Source: Protula sp. h YS-2021
Taxonomy: Eukaryota > Annelida > Polychaeta > Sabellida > Serpulidae
NCBI GenBank assembly: GCA_949752745.1
Contig: OX457026.1
Span: 76,488,275 to 76,552,274 of the forward strand
Length of the DNA: 64,000 bases
Reading direction: 5' to 3'
The notes below the pieces were generated by a model, which saw only the letters and a program-made list of their open reading frames with translations, made no database searches and was not told where the DNA came from. Made by a program: the position numbers and the translations under genes. Shown in pieces: positions 11,535 through 23,900 of this stretch (position 1 is the stretch's first letter; every line of letters begins with the position of its first letter).

Positions 11535-11583
<49 letters not shown>
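11408..11583. repeat. CT microsatellite with a duplicated 5' flank
   Basis: Two long CT runs (about 11427-11521 and 11541-11583) are each preceded by TTGACGCAAGGTATAAT. The unit flank-plus-repeat has therefore been duplicated, not merely the dinucleotide. Confidence 0.95.
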
Positions 11584-11587
<4 letters not shown>

Positions 11588-11639
11588 CCACACTCCCTTA
11601 AATCACACCAATACGCACTCTCACGCCTAACAAATTCGT

Positions 11640-13680
11640 AAAATATACCAAAATTGGAAGATCTTACCTTTTTCGTTAGATCTCAAACCGATACGAATAA
11701 AAATAGTACAGATTCACATTACTCTTTCCAGCGCCGAGACCTTATCCAAATCCTTTTACACCAATAAAAAAAAAAAAAGAAAACATATATTCCCAACGTC
11801 TGATTAATTAGAAAAGACCTGTTTTAACAATAAGTTTGTTTTTGTGTTTCTCTCTTTACAGTACAGGCCCAGCAGCACGACACTGCTAATGTTGTTAATG
11901 GACACTGCCTTTTTCTTCAGCAGCTTTAATTTTCTTCCCGTTGAGCAGAATGTGAAACATGAGAAATTCATTCGTGGCACTGGTATTGATTGTGGGGGTC
12001 TTGAATAATGTTTAAAATAGTCCCAAAGCAATTCTTTCAAGTTAATTCCCAGCGGCATCGAGGAAAGTATTTAGGCTATTTTAAACCAGTACTGTGAGGT
12101 CTTTTATAGAAGTAAACAGACAGTAAAGTCGTATCTTTTGCTAAAATATGTTTATATGTTACCTTTTATAAATTCATGGCGACTGGGGGGGGGGAGGGAA
12201 GGGGGGGGGGGCAGGTAGAAGTCAGTTTGTAGCCTAACTTGTGAAGGTAAGTTATTTGTATTGTGACGATCACATGTTGTTTAATGTTAGATTTGGTAAG
12301 CAGTCCGACCCATTTCAGCAGCTTTCTAGATTATTTTGTTGTCATTAAGTTGTATAAGTATTTCTTTAACACATGGAATTGTTTTTTTCTCCCAGCAATA
12401 CACGAATAAAATAAAGTTTGTTTTTTTTTGTTTTAAACGGTTTCTTTATGGTAAGTGTCACTGTCTGAGTAAAAGAGAGTGAAATCTTCCCTGGCTTGTT
12501 ATTGGTTGATGCAACCCTCCCAACTCGGCCTATGATTAGCAGACTTTTACCACCCTACATTCTCCACAGTGAACAAGCTCAGTTTCCACGACAGGCACTT
12601 CACCATGCCGCAGATTTATATAATCACCTTTTTCACGCTTTATTCATCAATTTCAGCATGCAGTTGTTTCGGGAACAGCAACATCAAGATCTTAAAGTGA
12701 ATAAAAATCTGCCCACCTGCATCCCCTTACTCCCCTTATCCTTACATAAGCGTATGGATGCCATTTTTTCTGTGTCAGACTTCTGTGTAAAAAATACAAA
12801 ATACTTTCTGAAAAAAATTTAAGAAAATTTCCTTTTCGGCTAAGTTTTCGAAACATTGTGGCGTATGTAATGCATGGCAGTAGGAGAAACACTGCGGCTG
12901 TAGTTTATCAAAATTTCAAATACACACAGTATTCATTGGCGATGCTGGTAAAAAACTTGTAAGGGTCGTTTGCAGACCAACGTCTTTGACATCAAAAGTG
13001 AAAATCAAGATACCACTGTGTTACAGGTCAGAAAATTCTTGTTTAAATTTTATACTAACAGGTTTCATAATTTGTAATTGTGTACAATATTTTAAGAAAT
13101 TCAAATGCATATTAAAGTAAAGCTTAAAATATTAAAATAGTCATTATAGAAAAAAAAATTTTAAAGAGCAAAAAAAAAAATAATTCTTAAAATAATAAAA
13201 CAAAAATGAAAAAATGAAAATGGCTGAAACTGCTAAAAAATAATTATGGTAAAAAGTTGTAAAATATAATGGCAAAATCTTAAAATATTGTTAAATTCTT
13301 ATCTTCCTGAGTTCATAATTACGTTGAGTGAAGAACACCAGTACGTAGCAGTATGTAGAATAATTTCGTTTCAGTAGTTTAATATTTGTATGTATGTAAA
13401 TGAGACTTTGTCATAATGAATATGATGTAATATATCTTAGTCGTTATGAGACTTCTATCTTATGAACCCTCTTTCTTATTAACCTGTCATATTTTAACTT
13501 TCAGAAAACTGCTTAAAACTCACCTTTTTTAGACTGGCATACAATTAATGTGTTAACGTCAATTTTATCTAGTCAATGCTTTTAATTTTTATTTTTTAAT
13601 TTTTAATTTTTAATTTCTTATTAGAATACCTATATTGTTGGCGCTTAGGGTTATACCATTGTAAGCACGATATATATGTG
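11640..13680. other. intergenic stretch, simple repeats only
   Basis: Contains a G-rich tract at 12185-12213 and AT-rich sequence with many short A runs (13140-13230). I see no gene. Confidence 0.5.
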
Positions 13681-13685
13681 TAAAT

Positions 13686-13691
13686 AATAAC

Positions 13692-13728
<37 letters not shown>

Positions 13729-13729
13729 G
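13686..13729. repeat. AAT microsatellite
   Basis: Uninterrupted (AAT)n for about 40 bp. Confidence 0.95.
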
Positions 13730-14639
13730 TCAAGCTGGGACATCCCTGCAGCACCACATTGATTGTGATGTTGTCTTGATCTAGACATGACCAGAAACAT
13801 GTTTTTCTCAACATCAGTTCAGCGTTGCATATGAGTAGCGACAAAACTTCTAATCAACATTCTTTGTATTTGTAGAGTACCGAAAAGAAGCTGAGCAGGC
13901 AGTGTTTTAGACGTTTCTATTTGGTTCTGAGTAGACCTTTTTCGACTCTTCTTGGCGCCCTTTAGTTCAAAGTTTGATAAAACAATCGGCGTCGTATCGA
14001 CGTCGAAAATAGTTGTATAGATGTCTGAAACAGACGTTGTTTAGACGTCGGGGCCACAATCAATTGTCTCTGTTCAGATGTTTATCCAGGTGTTATACTC
14101 CCGATGTTTATTCTTTGTTGGCCCTCAACAAACATGAGGAAAAGGATGTTTCCACTTTTGTAATCAACCATTTGTTCAATGTCCATGCTCTATGGGATAC
14201 GAAGAGAAACAACATAGTGAAATGAGATCATATTTCACAAGCAAAACAACAACAAACGAAAAGTAAAAACACGTTTTTATTTCATATCCCCAGACTGATC
14301 ATCAGAAGCACAAAAACAGATGATCCAACTGGATCTAAAAATTTCGAGAAAAATGAAAAAAAAAAATGGTTGCGAAAGATCTTCGGCGTACACCTTCTCT
14401 TTACGAAACAGCCAATCAGTTAAAAACGTAAGATACATGTGTACATAATACTAATGTGTTAATAAGTTATCGTTGTCGTCCAACAGCCAACCTCTACGGC
14501 GGTTCGGTCTATTGTGTATTATACTTTCTCATTCTGCAGACCCACTGTGGATTTCGCGTAAATGGTACTCATTAAAAGAGTGGAATTGTTTTTATTAAAT
14601 CTATCCTGGTAAAGTGTAAACCTTACCTGTCTCTGAGAA

Positions 14640-17600
14640 GGGTCTGTGACGTAGGGGACTTATCGATCTTTCCGGTTGCCACCACAAGCCTTGGAGGCAT
14701 CCATAGACTGAAGAATCATCCTTCGATTCATTGAGATACCTTGAAACCATCTGCATGTCCGTTGTTCCACTAAAAAGGCTATGTGTGGCTTGGGGATCAA
14801 CTCGGACCCACTTGAATGGCTTTTCTCATCCATTAAACTTGGCTGTTTCTCTGCGTAAGTAACGGATCACTCGCCGTGACGCCCTTCTCCTCTCAGAACC
14901 TGCCAAGCTTCTGCTTACGGGCAAGGATGTGTTGCAAGACAAAAAGTGGTCTAAGTCTTTTGATCCTAAAAAGTATCGCTAGGAGACGAGACCCTCGCCT
15001 CCGAGAGGTCCTCTGGTTGGCTGCTATCTGTACTGCTGCGGGGTAGCTGCACTTGGGAGCTCCGACGCGAAACGATGTGGCTTCTTGCGTTTCGCCTACT
15101 GGAGGAAAGGGGCGTGAAATATCCTGGGCATAAGAGAACAAAATCCTGTGACATATTGCAGCTTTCTTGATTTGTTATTTCGACATCCGTTGGGTGAAAA
15201 GTTCTTTCTCGCCCAGGATCAGGACATGACATAAGTCCCGTAGATCCTTTACGTTAGACCAACAGTGTTGTAAGAAGGCCTCTCTCCTCAAACAGACCAT
15301 AGATATCATCAAGTGAATCGAAAGCTGGCCGAAACCTTGTGAGGGCCAACTTTCTAGTACTTTCAAGGACACTGGATAATTGTGTCGTAAATTCTCCCAC
15401 ATTGTCTGCAGGGCCTTAAGCGTATAGTCCTGGAGAACACGATATTAAGTACGTCGCATGGCAATACCCTCGCTTGTCGACAGTGCAACAAATAAGTCCT
15501 GTTGGGGCGCATGGTTTGAGATGTCATTCTGATGGGAGGAATCTATGTCCAAAACTTGGGTGCCACAAGGAGCTTTCTCTAGACGAGCTATTTCTTGCAT
15601 AGCTTCCCTGAAAGACATGTTTTTGGTGCTACACAAGAGGCGGCGTGCTCTCGTCGCCTGGTGAAGTAAGTCTGGAGAAAGGAATGCAGATTGTGCGTCT
15701 CGCTGCAATTGTTTTATCTTTCAACAGACGTTGCCTCTGGCCTGGGGAGTGGATCAGATCAACTTCCCCAAAGATAACTGAAAATGAGCAGAGATAGGCA
15801 ATTCTTCTACTTCTTCATCCGCCCCTTTCCCATCTCACCCATGACCTTCCGAGACTTCGTCTACATCTTTGGACTGCTTAACTTGTTGGTGAGTGGGGTT
15901 CTCGACGCGGTGCAAATTTCATTTCCCCTGTAGCATCTAGAGGCGAGTCCTGGGTTTTGGCGAGCTCATGTTCCTCATGTTCCTCATCGATTGTAACGGA
16001 GAAACCTGTTCTGATGGTGGAAGGGGGCGGTGGGGGGAGGGGTTGCCTGGAGTTACATCCTCACTGACCACAACTGGTTCTAACTGGGGAGATGCTGAGG
16101 ATGTGGAAGTCAGGAGTAGGCTGGCTGTCAGTGGGGTGGGTGTTTGCTTTTGCTGTTCTATTTTTTGCATTCATTGGAGTTGTTCGCTGTATTTGAGCTT
16201 GTAACGACAAACAGACTAATAAATTCTTAACCACAGTGGAGAGGGATGGAATCGGATATACCGTTGATGACGATGATAGGTCTTCTTCTGTTGGGATAAG
16301 TAACTGCCCCGAGGATGCGGAGAAAGACGTACCCTATGTTTGTTGCAACACTAACACCTGGTCGCTAGAGGATCGAAACTTACTGTCTACTTCGTCGAGC
16401 GCTTTGTCGTATCCGATTGCACAGCAGCGCGCACTTAATCCAGAGCTGAGTATACTTCTCTATCGGGACGCCCGGTTCTGGTATCGTTTCCTTTGACTTA
16501 GTCTTTTTAAAACTTTTTCCGATTTATTGTCGCATCGAACTCTCCGCCTACATTGATGAGTACTGGTAATCGCACCTGGCCCATAATCACTGGTCCATAA
16601 TGCTTCACAACATCTTCCACAAGTTCTTGATAATGAAAAGCTCGGGCGAGGGCTTTCTTTCTCTCTCGTCTGCTGTAGTTAATAAATTGCTTCCGATCCC
16701 TGTTAAATGGCGTCACTGACAAGTAAGCTACAATCCATCTTGCATCGATCTCACACGGAGGGTTGAGCGGCTGTGGTTTGAGCAAAGTGACTGGGTGAGT
16801 GCACTGCAGGTCTGTTGGCGGAGACCGCAGATTAACTTCTGTCATATCTGAAACATAAGCAGAAAAGAAGCCATGAAATAACTGGTAGTAAACGCACAGT
16901 CAATTTAAGACATTTGCTATCTTGAATTCAGCTTTTTCAGCAAACAAGTGCACTAAAAGCAGTTCACTCTGTGTGAGAACAAATGCTTTTAGGTGTAAAT
17001 TGCCGGACGGGAAGGGAATATTCCTGACCAATGCAACCAGATTCAAGGACGGTGAGAGTGCTATGAAGGCCCGAAAACGGTTTGAAAATAGTCAAAATAT
17101 GGGAATGTGGCAAAACGTGCCACAGGCCCTAAAATACCCGAAAGAATTTTTTTACCCGAAAGAGGTAAAATACTGCAAGTAAAAAACTTGCGTCCTATGG
17201 AGTTCACAAGCTTAAGCACAACAGGCCAAACATGATGACAGAGTCCGCTGGTAAAGCTTGAAGTCCAAGCAGGCAGCCAGGGACTGCAAATACTTGCATG
17301 GCTCCTGGGCAATGTGTACTGAGTATCCAGTTCAAATTCTTCGAGCTGTAGCTTCTGTGGAGAAAAAGAGGCACACTTCCTCCGAACTATCGACATGCCA
17401 CCGCTGCGTATAAACTTAACAAACACCAGATCGAAGTTACAAGTGCCAAAAACTCCAGCTATTAAAACAACATTATTCAGAATTTAGCATGAAAAATTAG
17501 TTCTCCGTTCATAAAATAACCAATAGAAAGCAAAAGAAAATCGCACCTTCCGACAGGGTTCCTCGACAGAAATTTGAGAATCACACAGCATGGCGTGTGT

Positions 17601-17700
17601 TTGCTGACTCACGCCAAAAAGGAAATCCGTATTACAGCAGCGACGTCAAACGATGTACTTCCCCGCATCTCATTGGCTGGTGAGTAGATGGTGGGAAGGG
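14640..17700 (-). mobile_element. degenerate retroelement-like region, copy 2
   Basis: The upstream flank at 17540-17700 (AAATCGCACCTTCC, ATTGGCTG, GGTGAGT) matches 7740-7930. Broken minus-strand frames include a stretch (15445-15708 and 15175-15402) with ARRLL, FREAMQEIARL and LRREAFLQHCW, loosely like the gag-type region of DIRS elements. No reverse-transcriptase motif is intact. The assignment is weak and was made by comparison with copy 1. Confidence 0.3.
16507..16845 (-). CDS. unassigned 112-residue open frame inside the repeat
   Basis: ATG at 16843-16845 on the minus strand runs to a stop at 16507-16509. The product is basic in its middle (RDRKQFINYSRRERKKALAR) and ends VLINVGGEFDATINRKKF. 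I do not recognise the family. It lies in the same orientation as the other broken frames of the surrounding element and upstream of them, so it is more likely a first coding segment of that element than a host gene. It could also be chance. Confidence 0.3.
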   Translation of the reverse strand: MTEVNLRSPPTDLQCTHPVTLLKPQPLNPPCEIDARWIVAYLSVTPFNRDRKQFINYSRRERKKALARAFHYQELVEDVVKHYGPVIMGQVRLPVLINVGGEFDATINRKKF

Positions 17701-17889
17701 GCCGTTCAAACTGCTGCTTCTTGATTGCGGCCCTGACATCTATACAACATCGCTTTTTAGACTTATTTACAAGGTCGTGGGATAAGTTAAAGCTGGGATC
17801 GCCTCGCTACTATTTGTATGAAAATCTTTTCTTTTTATTTTTGAACAGAAAAAAATTACTACGTTGAGATTGAGCCATACCTACAAGAT

Positions 17890-18250
17890 TTCGGAGAGCT
17901 GAGTTTGATATAGACCAAATTTGACGTTGATGTTTGGCGTTGGAAACGACCTTGCTATTTGTTTCGAAACAATTCGGCCTGTAACTGGTTTTAGAAAGGC
18001 TAGAAATTAGACAAACGTCGGTATTTGGTTGTTTATGACAATCAAAATAAAGCCGCCATCACTTTTGATAGATGCCAGACGTTGCAACAAAGACGTTGAA
18101 CAAATGTTTTAGAAAGTGGCAGTTTGGTTCCGATCAAGTAGCAGTATGTTGCTAATAATGCTATTTTGTCGCGACGACACCAACTGCTTCTTTTTCGCGA
18201 CCTCAATAGTCGTTGGAAAGACGTCACAAAGTTGACTTCGTATGACAAAC
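17890..18250. repeat. GACGTTG-rich MITE-like remnant
   Basis: TTTGACGTTGATGTTTGGCG, GACGTTGCAACAAAGACGTTG and AAAGACGTCACAAAGTTG recur through this stretch, resembling the boundaries of the 14036-17753 element and the short remnant at 21330-21480. Confidence 0.45.
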
Positions 18251-19260
18251 TTACAGGAGTTATGAAGTACGTTTTAAACGTTCAATGAGAGCGAAATTAT
18301 TTAAATGCACATCAGCATGACTATTTGTCGTGCGCACTTTTTTAACGTAAACGTGCCGCTCTAGTTGTACCGCTCTACTTTAAGGCCTGAGTGCATTTAT
18401 TACTTCAGGCTGTTATTATGACATATCGATAAGTTAACATCAGTTCATTGGCCCGGTCTTGAGTTTCAACATGACAACTGAGAGTTGTTACCCTACCTTA
18501 TTCAGATAAATCGTGACATGGAGTACTTCATTAAATTAGCGAAACAGCAAGCCTCCCACTCCGTGCCGTGTAAGGTTAAAATCAATAGGCCAATCTGTAC
18601 AATGAGATCTCCACACATATACTTGGGCCCTTTCAAAGATCCTTGTGTTAACAAACAAGCTCGCAGACAATCCATATATTGGATTGACTACCGCATTCAT
18701 TGCAAAACCAATGATCTCGTTAGACAGGCAGTACAATTTGTTATGTTCCTGTGAAAAACCGTAATCGTAGCTATTAATGTTAAGCATTATGGTATTTTTC
18801 TGCATTGTTATTGGTGGTAATTCAATTTTACGCAAGTTGGATATCTAAGTGGAAAATTACAGGTATATAATCATTCTTTTTTGTACTACAATATACTCTA
18901 TGAATAACATTAAGGATCAAAGTACGAAGCCATTTCTCACAATTCCCATTAGTAACACACAGCTTGTAACTTACAGTTTATAGCATTTTGTTTCGTTTAA
19001 GCTATTTTTTATGTTACCCCCTCCGTCTGCAACAGAACATCATGTCGTTCTTATATTAAATAAAATTAATAAGAAGAATTGCCATATCAAAGGGTTGCAG
19101 TTTTGAAAAACTCTCACCTCTTAATTCCGAAAACAGATTGACTGTTTACCGGTAACATTCTGTTTCACTTTTAGCACACAACCCCACTGCTCGCTCCCAT
19201 CACAAATATCGCATCGTGTTATGAATGGTCTAACCGAATTTACCGTAGTGTGTTTTATTA

Positions 19261-19312
<52 letters not shown>

Positions 19313-20453
19313 TACACTAAGTATTTACTGACTTATTTCTGCAGACTGAGAAATTCGAACAGCGGTTTCACAAGAACAAAAATATGGCACCTTCATTATT
19401 CATCCTGTAAACATAACGGTGAACACAGGCCAGCTACAACTGTAGCCTAAGTATTAACTGATATCTTGTAATGTGTCCACAACATAGTTACCATGTGGTC
19501 AACCCATAAAATTAAATTTAGCAGGTACAACATAAGTCGTTCGCATAGTCAAACCACATACCAAACCTACTGAAGCAATCAATAAACAGATGTTGAGTTG
19601 TTTTGTTAACTGGTTTATGTCAATTGCATGGGTATGGTGGCCTTAATGTTAACCTATTTCAAAAACGCTAACAGTATTTATTACTCTAAGTCGATATTTG
19701 CTTTGTTATATCGTCCAAGAAATACACAACCGAAGTAAATAACAAATTGGAAGTGCTTGCTCGTCAGTGATTTCAAATATTCAACGGTAACGGTATACAA
19801 AATACACTTTCATTAATTTTTATGTATTTATAAATTATTCGGTAAACGGTATTGTAAATCACACTTACATAGGTTCATTTCATTGTTGCTTCATTATTTC
19901 GTAAAGTTCAATAAACCAGTTCTGTTTCATCCATTGACAAAAGTTTCAACGTATGTCGACCACTAATCGACATCTATAAAAATTGGTAATTTTTCGTTGC
20001 GATTGAATGGGTGTCACTAAAAGGACTAAGCATAAACTTCGGAAGAGCAGAATTGCACAGAACCCAAATCACAACCCAGTAACAAGGTGATTTCACAGAT
20101 TATCAGATAGAAAGTCAAATTATTTTAAATTCTCATGGGATTCTTATAAATAATTGCAAAATATATCTCAATACCTATAGTAGATCCTTAAGGTTACGGT
20201 TTTCTGATATTGAAAAGCTTTGTATATTATTTCTGTCGAAAAAAAGCACAATAGATAATGACCTGATTTTGGGATCTTTGCATGCGCATTTTGCTAATAA
20301 ACACGGCAAAGCCAAGTCTTGGATTTTGAACAATTGTGTAGCATGACAAATTAAAAATAAATATAAAATCCAAAATGCATAAAAAAAATTGAATAAAAAT
20401 TGAAATACTGAAAGTGCATAAAGTTCAACTGGATAGAAATTTTGTAATTTGCA
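18251..20453. other. intergenic stretch upstream of the ankyrin gene
   Basis: Holds a TTA microsatellite (19257-19308) and otherwise featureless AT-rich sequence. The promoter of the ankyrin gene presumably lies in the last part of this stretch, but I see no TATA box or initiator I would defend. Confidence 0.5.
19257..19308. repeat. TTA microsatellite
   Basis: (TTA)n for about 50 bp. Confidence 0.95.
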
Positions 20454-20582
20454 ATGGCGGGCAAAGCACCATTGGCGACTTCGTTCCATACAGCTTCGGC
20501 TAAAACAAAAGATCCGAAGAAAGATGAACCAGTCAACATCTTTATGAATAAAATTGATCCCCATGCAATTCAAATGGTCTTG
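20454..20582 (+). CDS. ANKRD66-like: ankyrin gene exon 1
   Basis: 43 codons from ATG to a consensus donor (GTAAGT). Encodes MAGKAPLATSFHTASAK and ends DPHAIQMVL, phase 0. It has no ankyrin sequence; inclusion rests on the phase-0 open reading into exon 2 and the strong donor. Confidence 0.65.
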
Positions 20583-20836
20583 GTAAGTTGCTTGTGTGAC
20601 GGGGCTGTTTTACTGCCACTTTGAATAAGTATCGGTTTCTTACTTTCTTTCTTAAACAATGCAACAGCATTTTTAATACACTTCAGAGGTTAACAAATAT
20701 GGCAGGGGCCTGGGAGGGATTATTTTACATATAAAAGCAATCATCCTGGCGGTATGTGGTGCATATCAACTACTGACTGGCTCACCACCGGTGAACTGGC
20801 CACAACAAAGGAGGTCTGGTCTCCAGATATTTTCAC

Positions 20837-20908
<72 letters not shown>

Positions 20909-23900
20909 TTATCCTCCTCCTCATCATCATAATCATCATATAACCATCATCGTTGTTGTTGTTGTTGCTCTTTTTCGTCTTCTTTTCCATCGTCTTCTTT
21001 TTTCTTCTTCTTCTTCCTCTTCTTCTTATTATTATTAGCTGCAGCAGCTAGTCCAGCCGTTACTCTTGTCAAAGAAAAATTCCCCGTTCTCGTTAGTAAC
21101 TATGTGGTCAGCCAGTCCAAGATACAGGCTCCGTGATTGACTAACATATAGAGGCATAAAATAGACGTTGTATACCGTCGTTTAATATAAAAATGCCAAG
21201 AGCGCACACGTTTTCCCGCTTATTTTCTGAAAAATATTCATGAAAATTCGCTTCATATATATCCTGCATTACCGGATGACGCAGGGGTGGGATACGGAGG
21301 GTTGACCATACGGCACCTTATGACTGTCACTGTCTAGATGGCGATTCTGGATTACTTTTTGACGTCCATGCAACGTCGGATAATGGGTATCCAACGTTTT
21401 GAGATTAATCCGAAGTTGCATTGCGTCGTCTATCCAACATTATGCAACGTCGATGTTCAAGTTGCAAGTCTTGCGCAAGTCTTAATTTTCATCCTTGTGC
21501 CTTGTTGCATTACCATGTATGTGTTCCTTAATTCGTCCATAAAAATAAAACACAAACTTGAAAACATTTGTAAAGTTGGAGAAATAAAACACTACATTAC
21601 ACACATGTATTTATCGATGTATTGTAAACTTTATGTTACTTTTAAAAACTTTTTGTTATAATTTTAGATAGTTTGATAAACATCCATAATTTTCATCGAT
21701 GTGGCATAACCATTTCTAATTTTCTAACAAATTCGGAGCTGTCGAATTGAAGAGGAATTCCTGTTGTTAACAGGAACGCCAGCGTGAGAAGATGGCGAGC
21801 TTAGAGGTTCACGAAGCAGCCTCGATGGGAGATTATGATTTGCTGGAAGACCACATCAGTTCAGGGCGATTTGACATCAATATGAAAGATCCAGAGTGGC
21901 AACAGAAAACTGCTTTGCATTGGGCTTGTGGCAGGGGTATTTACTGAGCCATATCTAGTCGGTTACCCAAATGTTGACTTACCTGTACTTAAGTGCTTCT
22001 TCTCCCCCCCCCCCCTTCCCCTCCTTTTCTTGCCCATTCTTTCAAGTTTAAGTAATCTATGCATATGGTTTAACTTAATATGGCGTTTTCATGATTTTGC
22101 GTCAGCACGAATGAAAAAAAAAACATGTGATGATAACATTGTTAAATATTTATGCTCTAACTGCGTTAAAGACATTGATAATTTCGTATACATTCAATTT
22201 AAATCTTTGTTAAATTGCAGGATTTGTTGAGTGCGTTCGTCTTCTTCTTCAAAATGGCGCTAAAGGCAATGCCCGTATGGTGATGGGCTGGACTCCGGCT
22301 CATTGTGCAGCGGAAGCTGGCAAACTGAACGTACTGCGAGCTCTGCATGCAGCTGATATCCCTATAGATAAAAAGGATAAATATGGGGACACGCCCAGGA
22401 AATTAGCCGAGACATATGGGCATTGGGACTGTGTTAAATTTTTAAAAATGTAAGTATTACTTTGGATGCACTGATCCACGATCCATCACGCCATGAGGCT
22501 TTCATTAGAAGAAAGGGATTGCCACTGGGTCCCTTTGGTTTGTTTCGAAGTAGAATTTGCGACGTCAGTACGACTTGGGATTCCACTGACGGAAATCCTG
22601 CAAATCCAAAGCAAAAGCAAAACGAAAATATATAAATCCAAGTTAAAACTTTTATATTTATGATATTATTTCCTTGAGCTTTTTTAGGAGCGGGGGTGGG
22701 GTAGGACTTGTCATGAACAAAATTGAAATAGAAGGCTAGTGCAACAGTCCTCAGTTCGTTCCAACCTATGAAATATCTTCGCAACATAGCTGGTTCAGGT
22801 GATTCTCTAAAAAGCAGAATAATTTGTGCAGAACATTTACGAAATAGCTGAACTTTAATGCTAATGTATTGGTACATTATGAATCTGCAGCGTACAGAAT
22901 TTAAGATCCAAAGGCGACACTCCCAGGGAAGAGCACTCACTGACCAACTGGTTATCATGCGTGTCCATGACTTTTTAAAACAATCCCTAAACGCGGAGTG
23001 CTAATTAACACTCGACAAGCCTTTGGCTTGCAAGAGTTATATGAATTTGTGCGAGCAGCCGTTCGTCCGTTTTTTTTCTTCTTGACACTTTTTCCGATTT
23101 TTGTGTCTTCTTCTTCTCTGACACTATGGGCCCTAGGACCAAGAAACTTGGGACTTATGAAGAGCTTGATCTGAACGTGTGCATGTCACTTTTCATTTTC
23201 GTCTTCGATTTCGTTTTCTTGGTTAAAACGAAATGTGAAAAGAGTGTATTTTTGAAAAATAAATGCAGTGCATTTAACGTACATTGAACACAGTTGCTCA
23301 GCTTTGTGCGAGCTCTCACTGCCTAAATAGACTAGAACTTCACTTCGCTAGCGAAATGTTAAACACTTGACAAAAATTAAAACGCAAAACTAGAACCTCA
23401 CTTCGCTAGCGAAATGTTAAACACTTGACAAAACTTAAAACGCAAAAATACTTCCTTCAATGGGTTATTTCTTGAATAATATATTGCAAACAACACAGCT
23501 TGAATACGTCTTATAAGCCGAGTAGTGTTTGGTTTCTGTTGACTTAAGGTTTTATTGACTGATCTAGCATACGCCGTGTTAGCTATTTACGCAGTGAGAG
23601 CTCGCACAAAGCTCACTGTGCAACTGTGTGTGATGTGGGTTAAATGCTACGCATTTACTTGCAAAAAATACACTCTTTTTACATGGCGTTTTAACAAAGA
23701 AAACGAAATCAAAGACGAAAATAAAAAGTGACATGCACATGTTCAGATCAAGCTCTTCATAAGTCCCAAGTTTCATGGTCGTAGGGCCCATAGTGTCAGA
23801 GGAGAAGAAGACACAAAAAATCGGAAAAAGTGTCAAGAAGAAAAAAAAAAAGGACGAATTTTGCTCGCACAAATTCATATAACTCTTGCAAGCCAAAGGC

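Larger units (their letters stand above)
14036..17753 (-). mobile_element. 3.7 kb region bounded by inverted GACGTTG-type ends
   Basis: The left boundary reads GACGTTGTTTAGACGTCGGG then GCCACAATCAA. The right boundary, in reverse complement, reads GATGTTGTATAGATGTCAGG then GCCGCAATCAA: a 31 bp inverted match with few differences. Further GACGTTG-like motifs lie outside both ends (13910-14035 and 17890-18250). Inside, the minus strand holds several interrupted frames (16507-16845, 15445-15708, 15175-15402, 14966-15232) and a region related to the element at 5890-7960. Whether the ends and the interior belong to one element, or a retroelement inserted into a MITE-like one, cannot be settled by eye. 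Confidence 0.45.

Noticed and set aside
11237..11641. Long Arg-Glu and Ser-Leu repeat proteins on both strands
   Set aside because: They are translations of the CT microsatellite.
16236..16496. 86-codon plus-strand frame (ERDGIGYTVDDDDRSSSVG)
   Set aside because: Antisense to the broken minus-strand frames of the surrounding element; no splice context or family.
20754..21038. Poly-Ile/poly-Asp frames
   Set aside because: Translations of the ATC microsatellite in ankyrin intron 1.
22434..22958. 174-codon minus-strand frame within the ankyrin gene
   Set aside because: Antisense to the end of exon 3 and the start of intron 3; no family resemblance, and the sense exon explains part of its openness.
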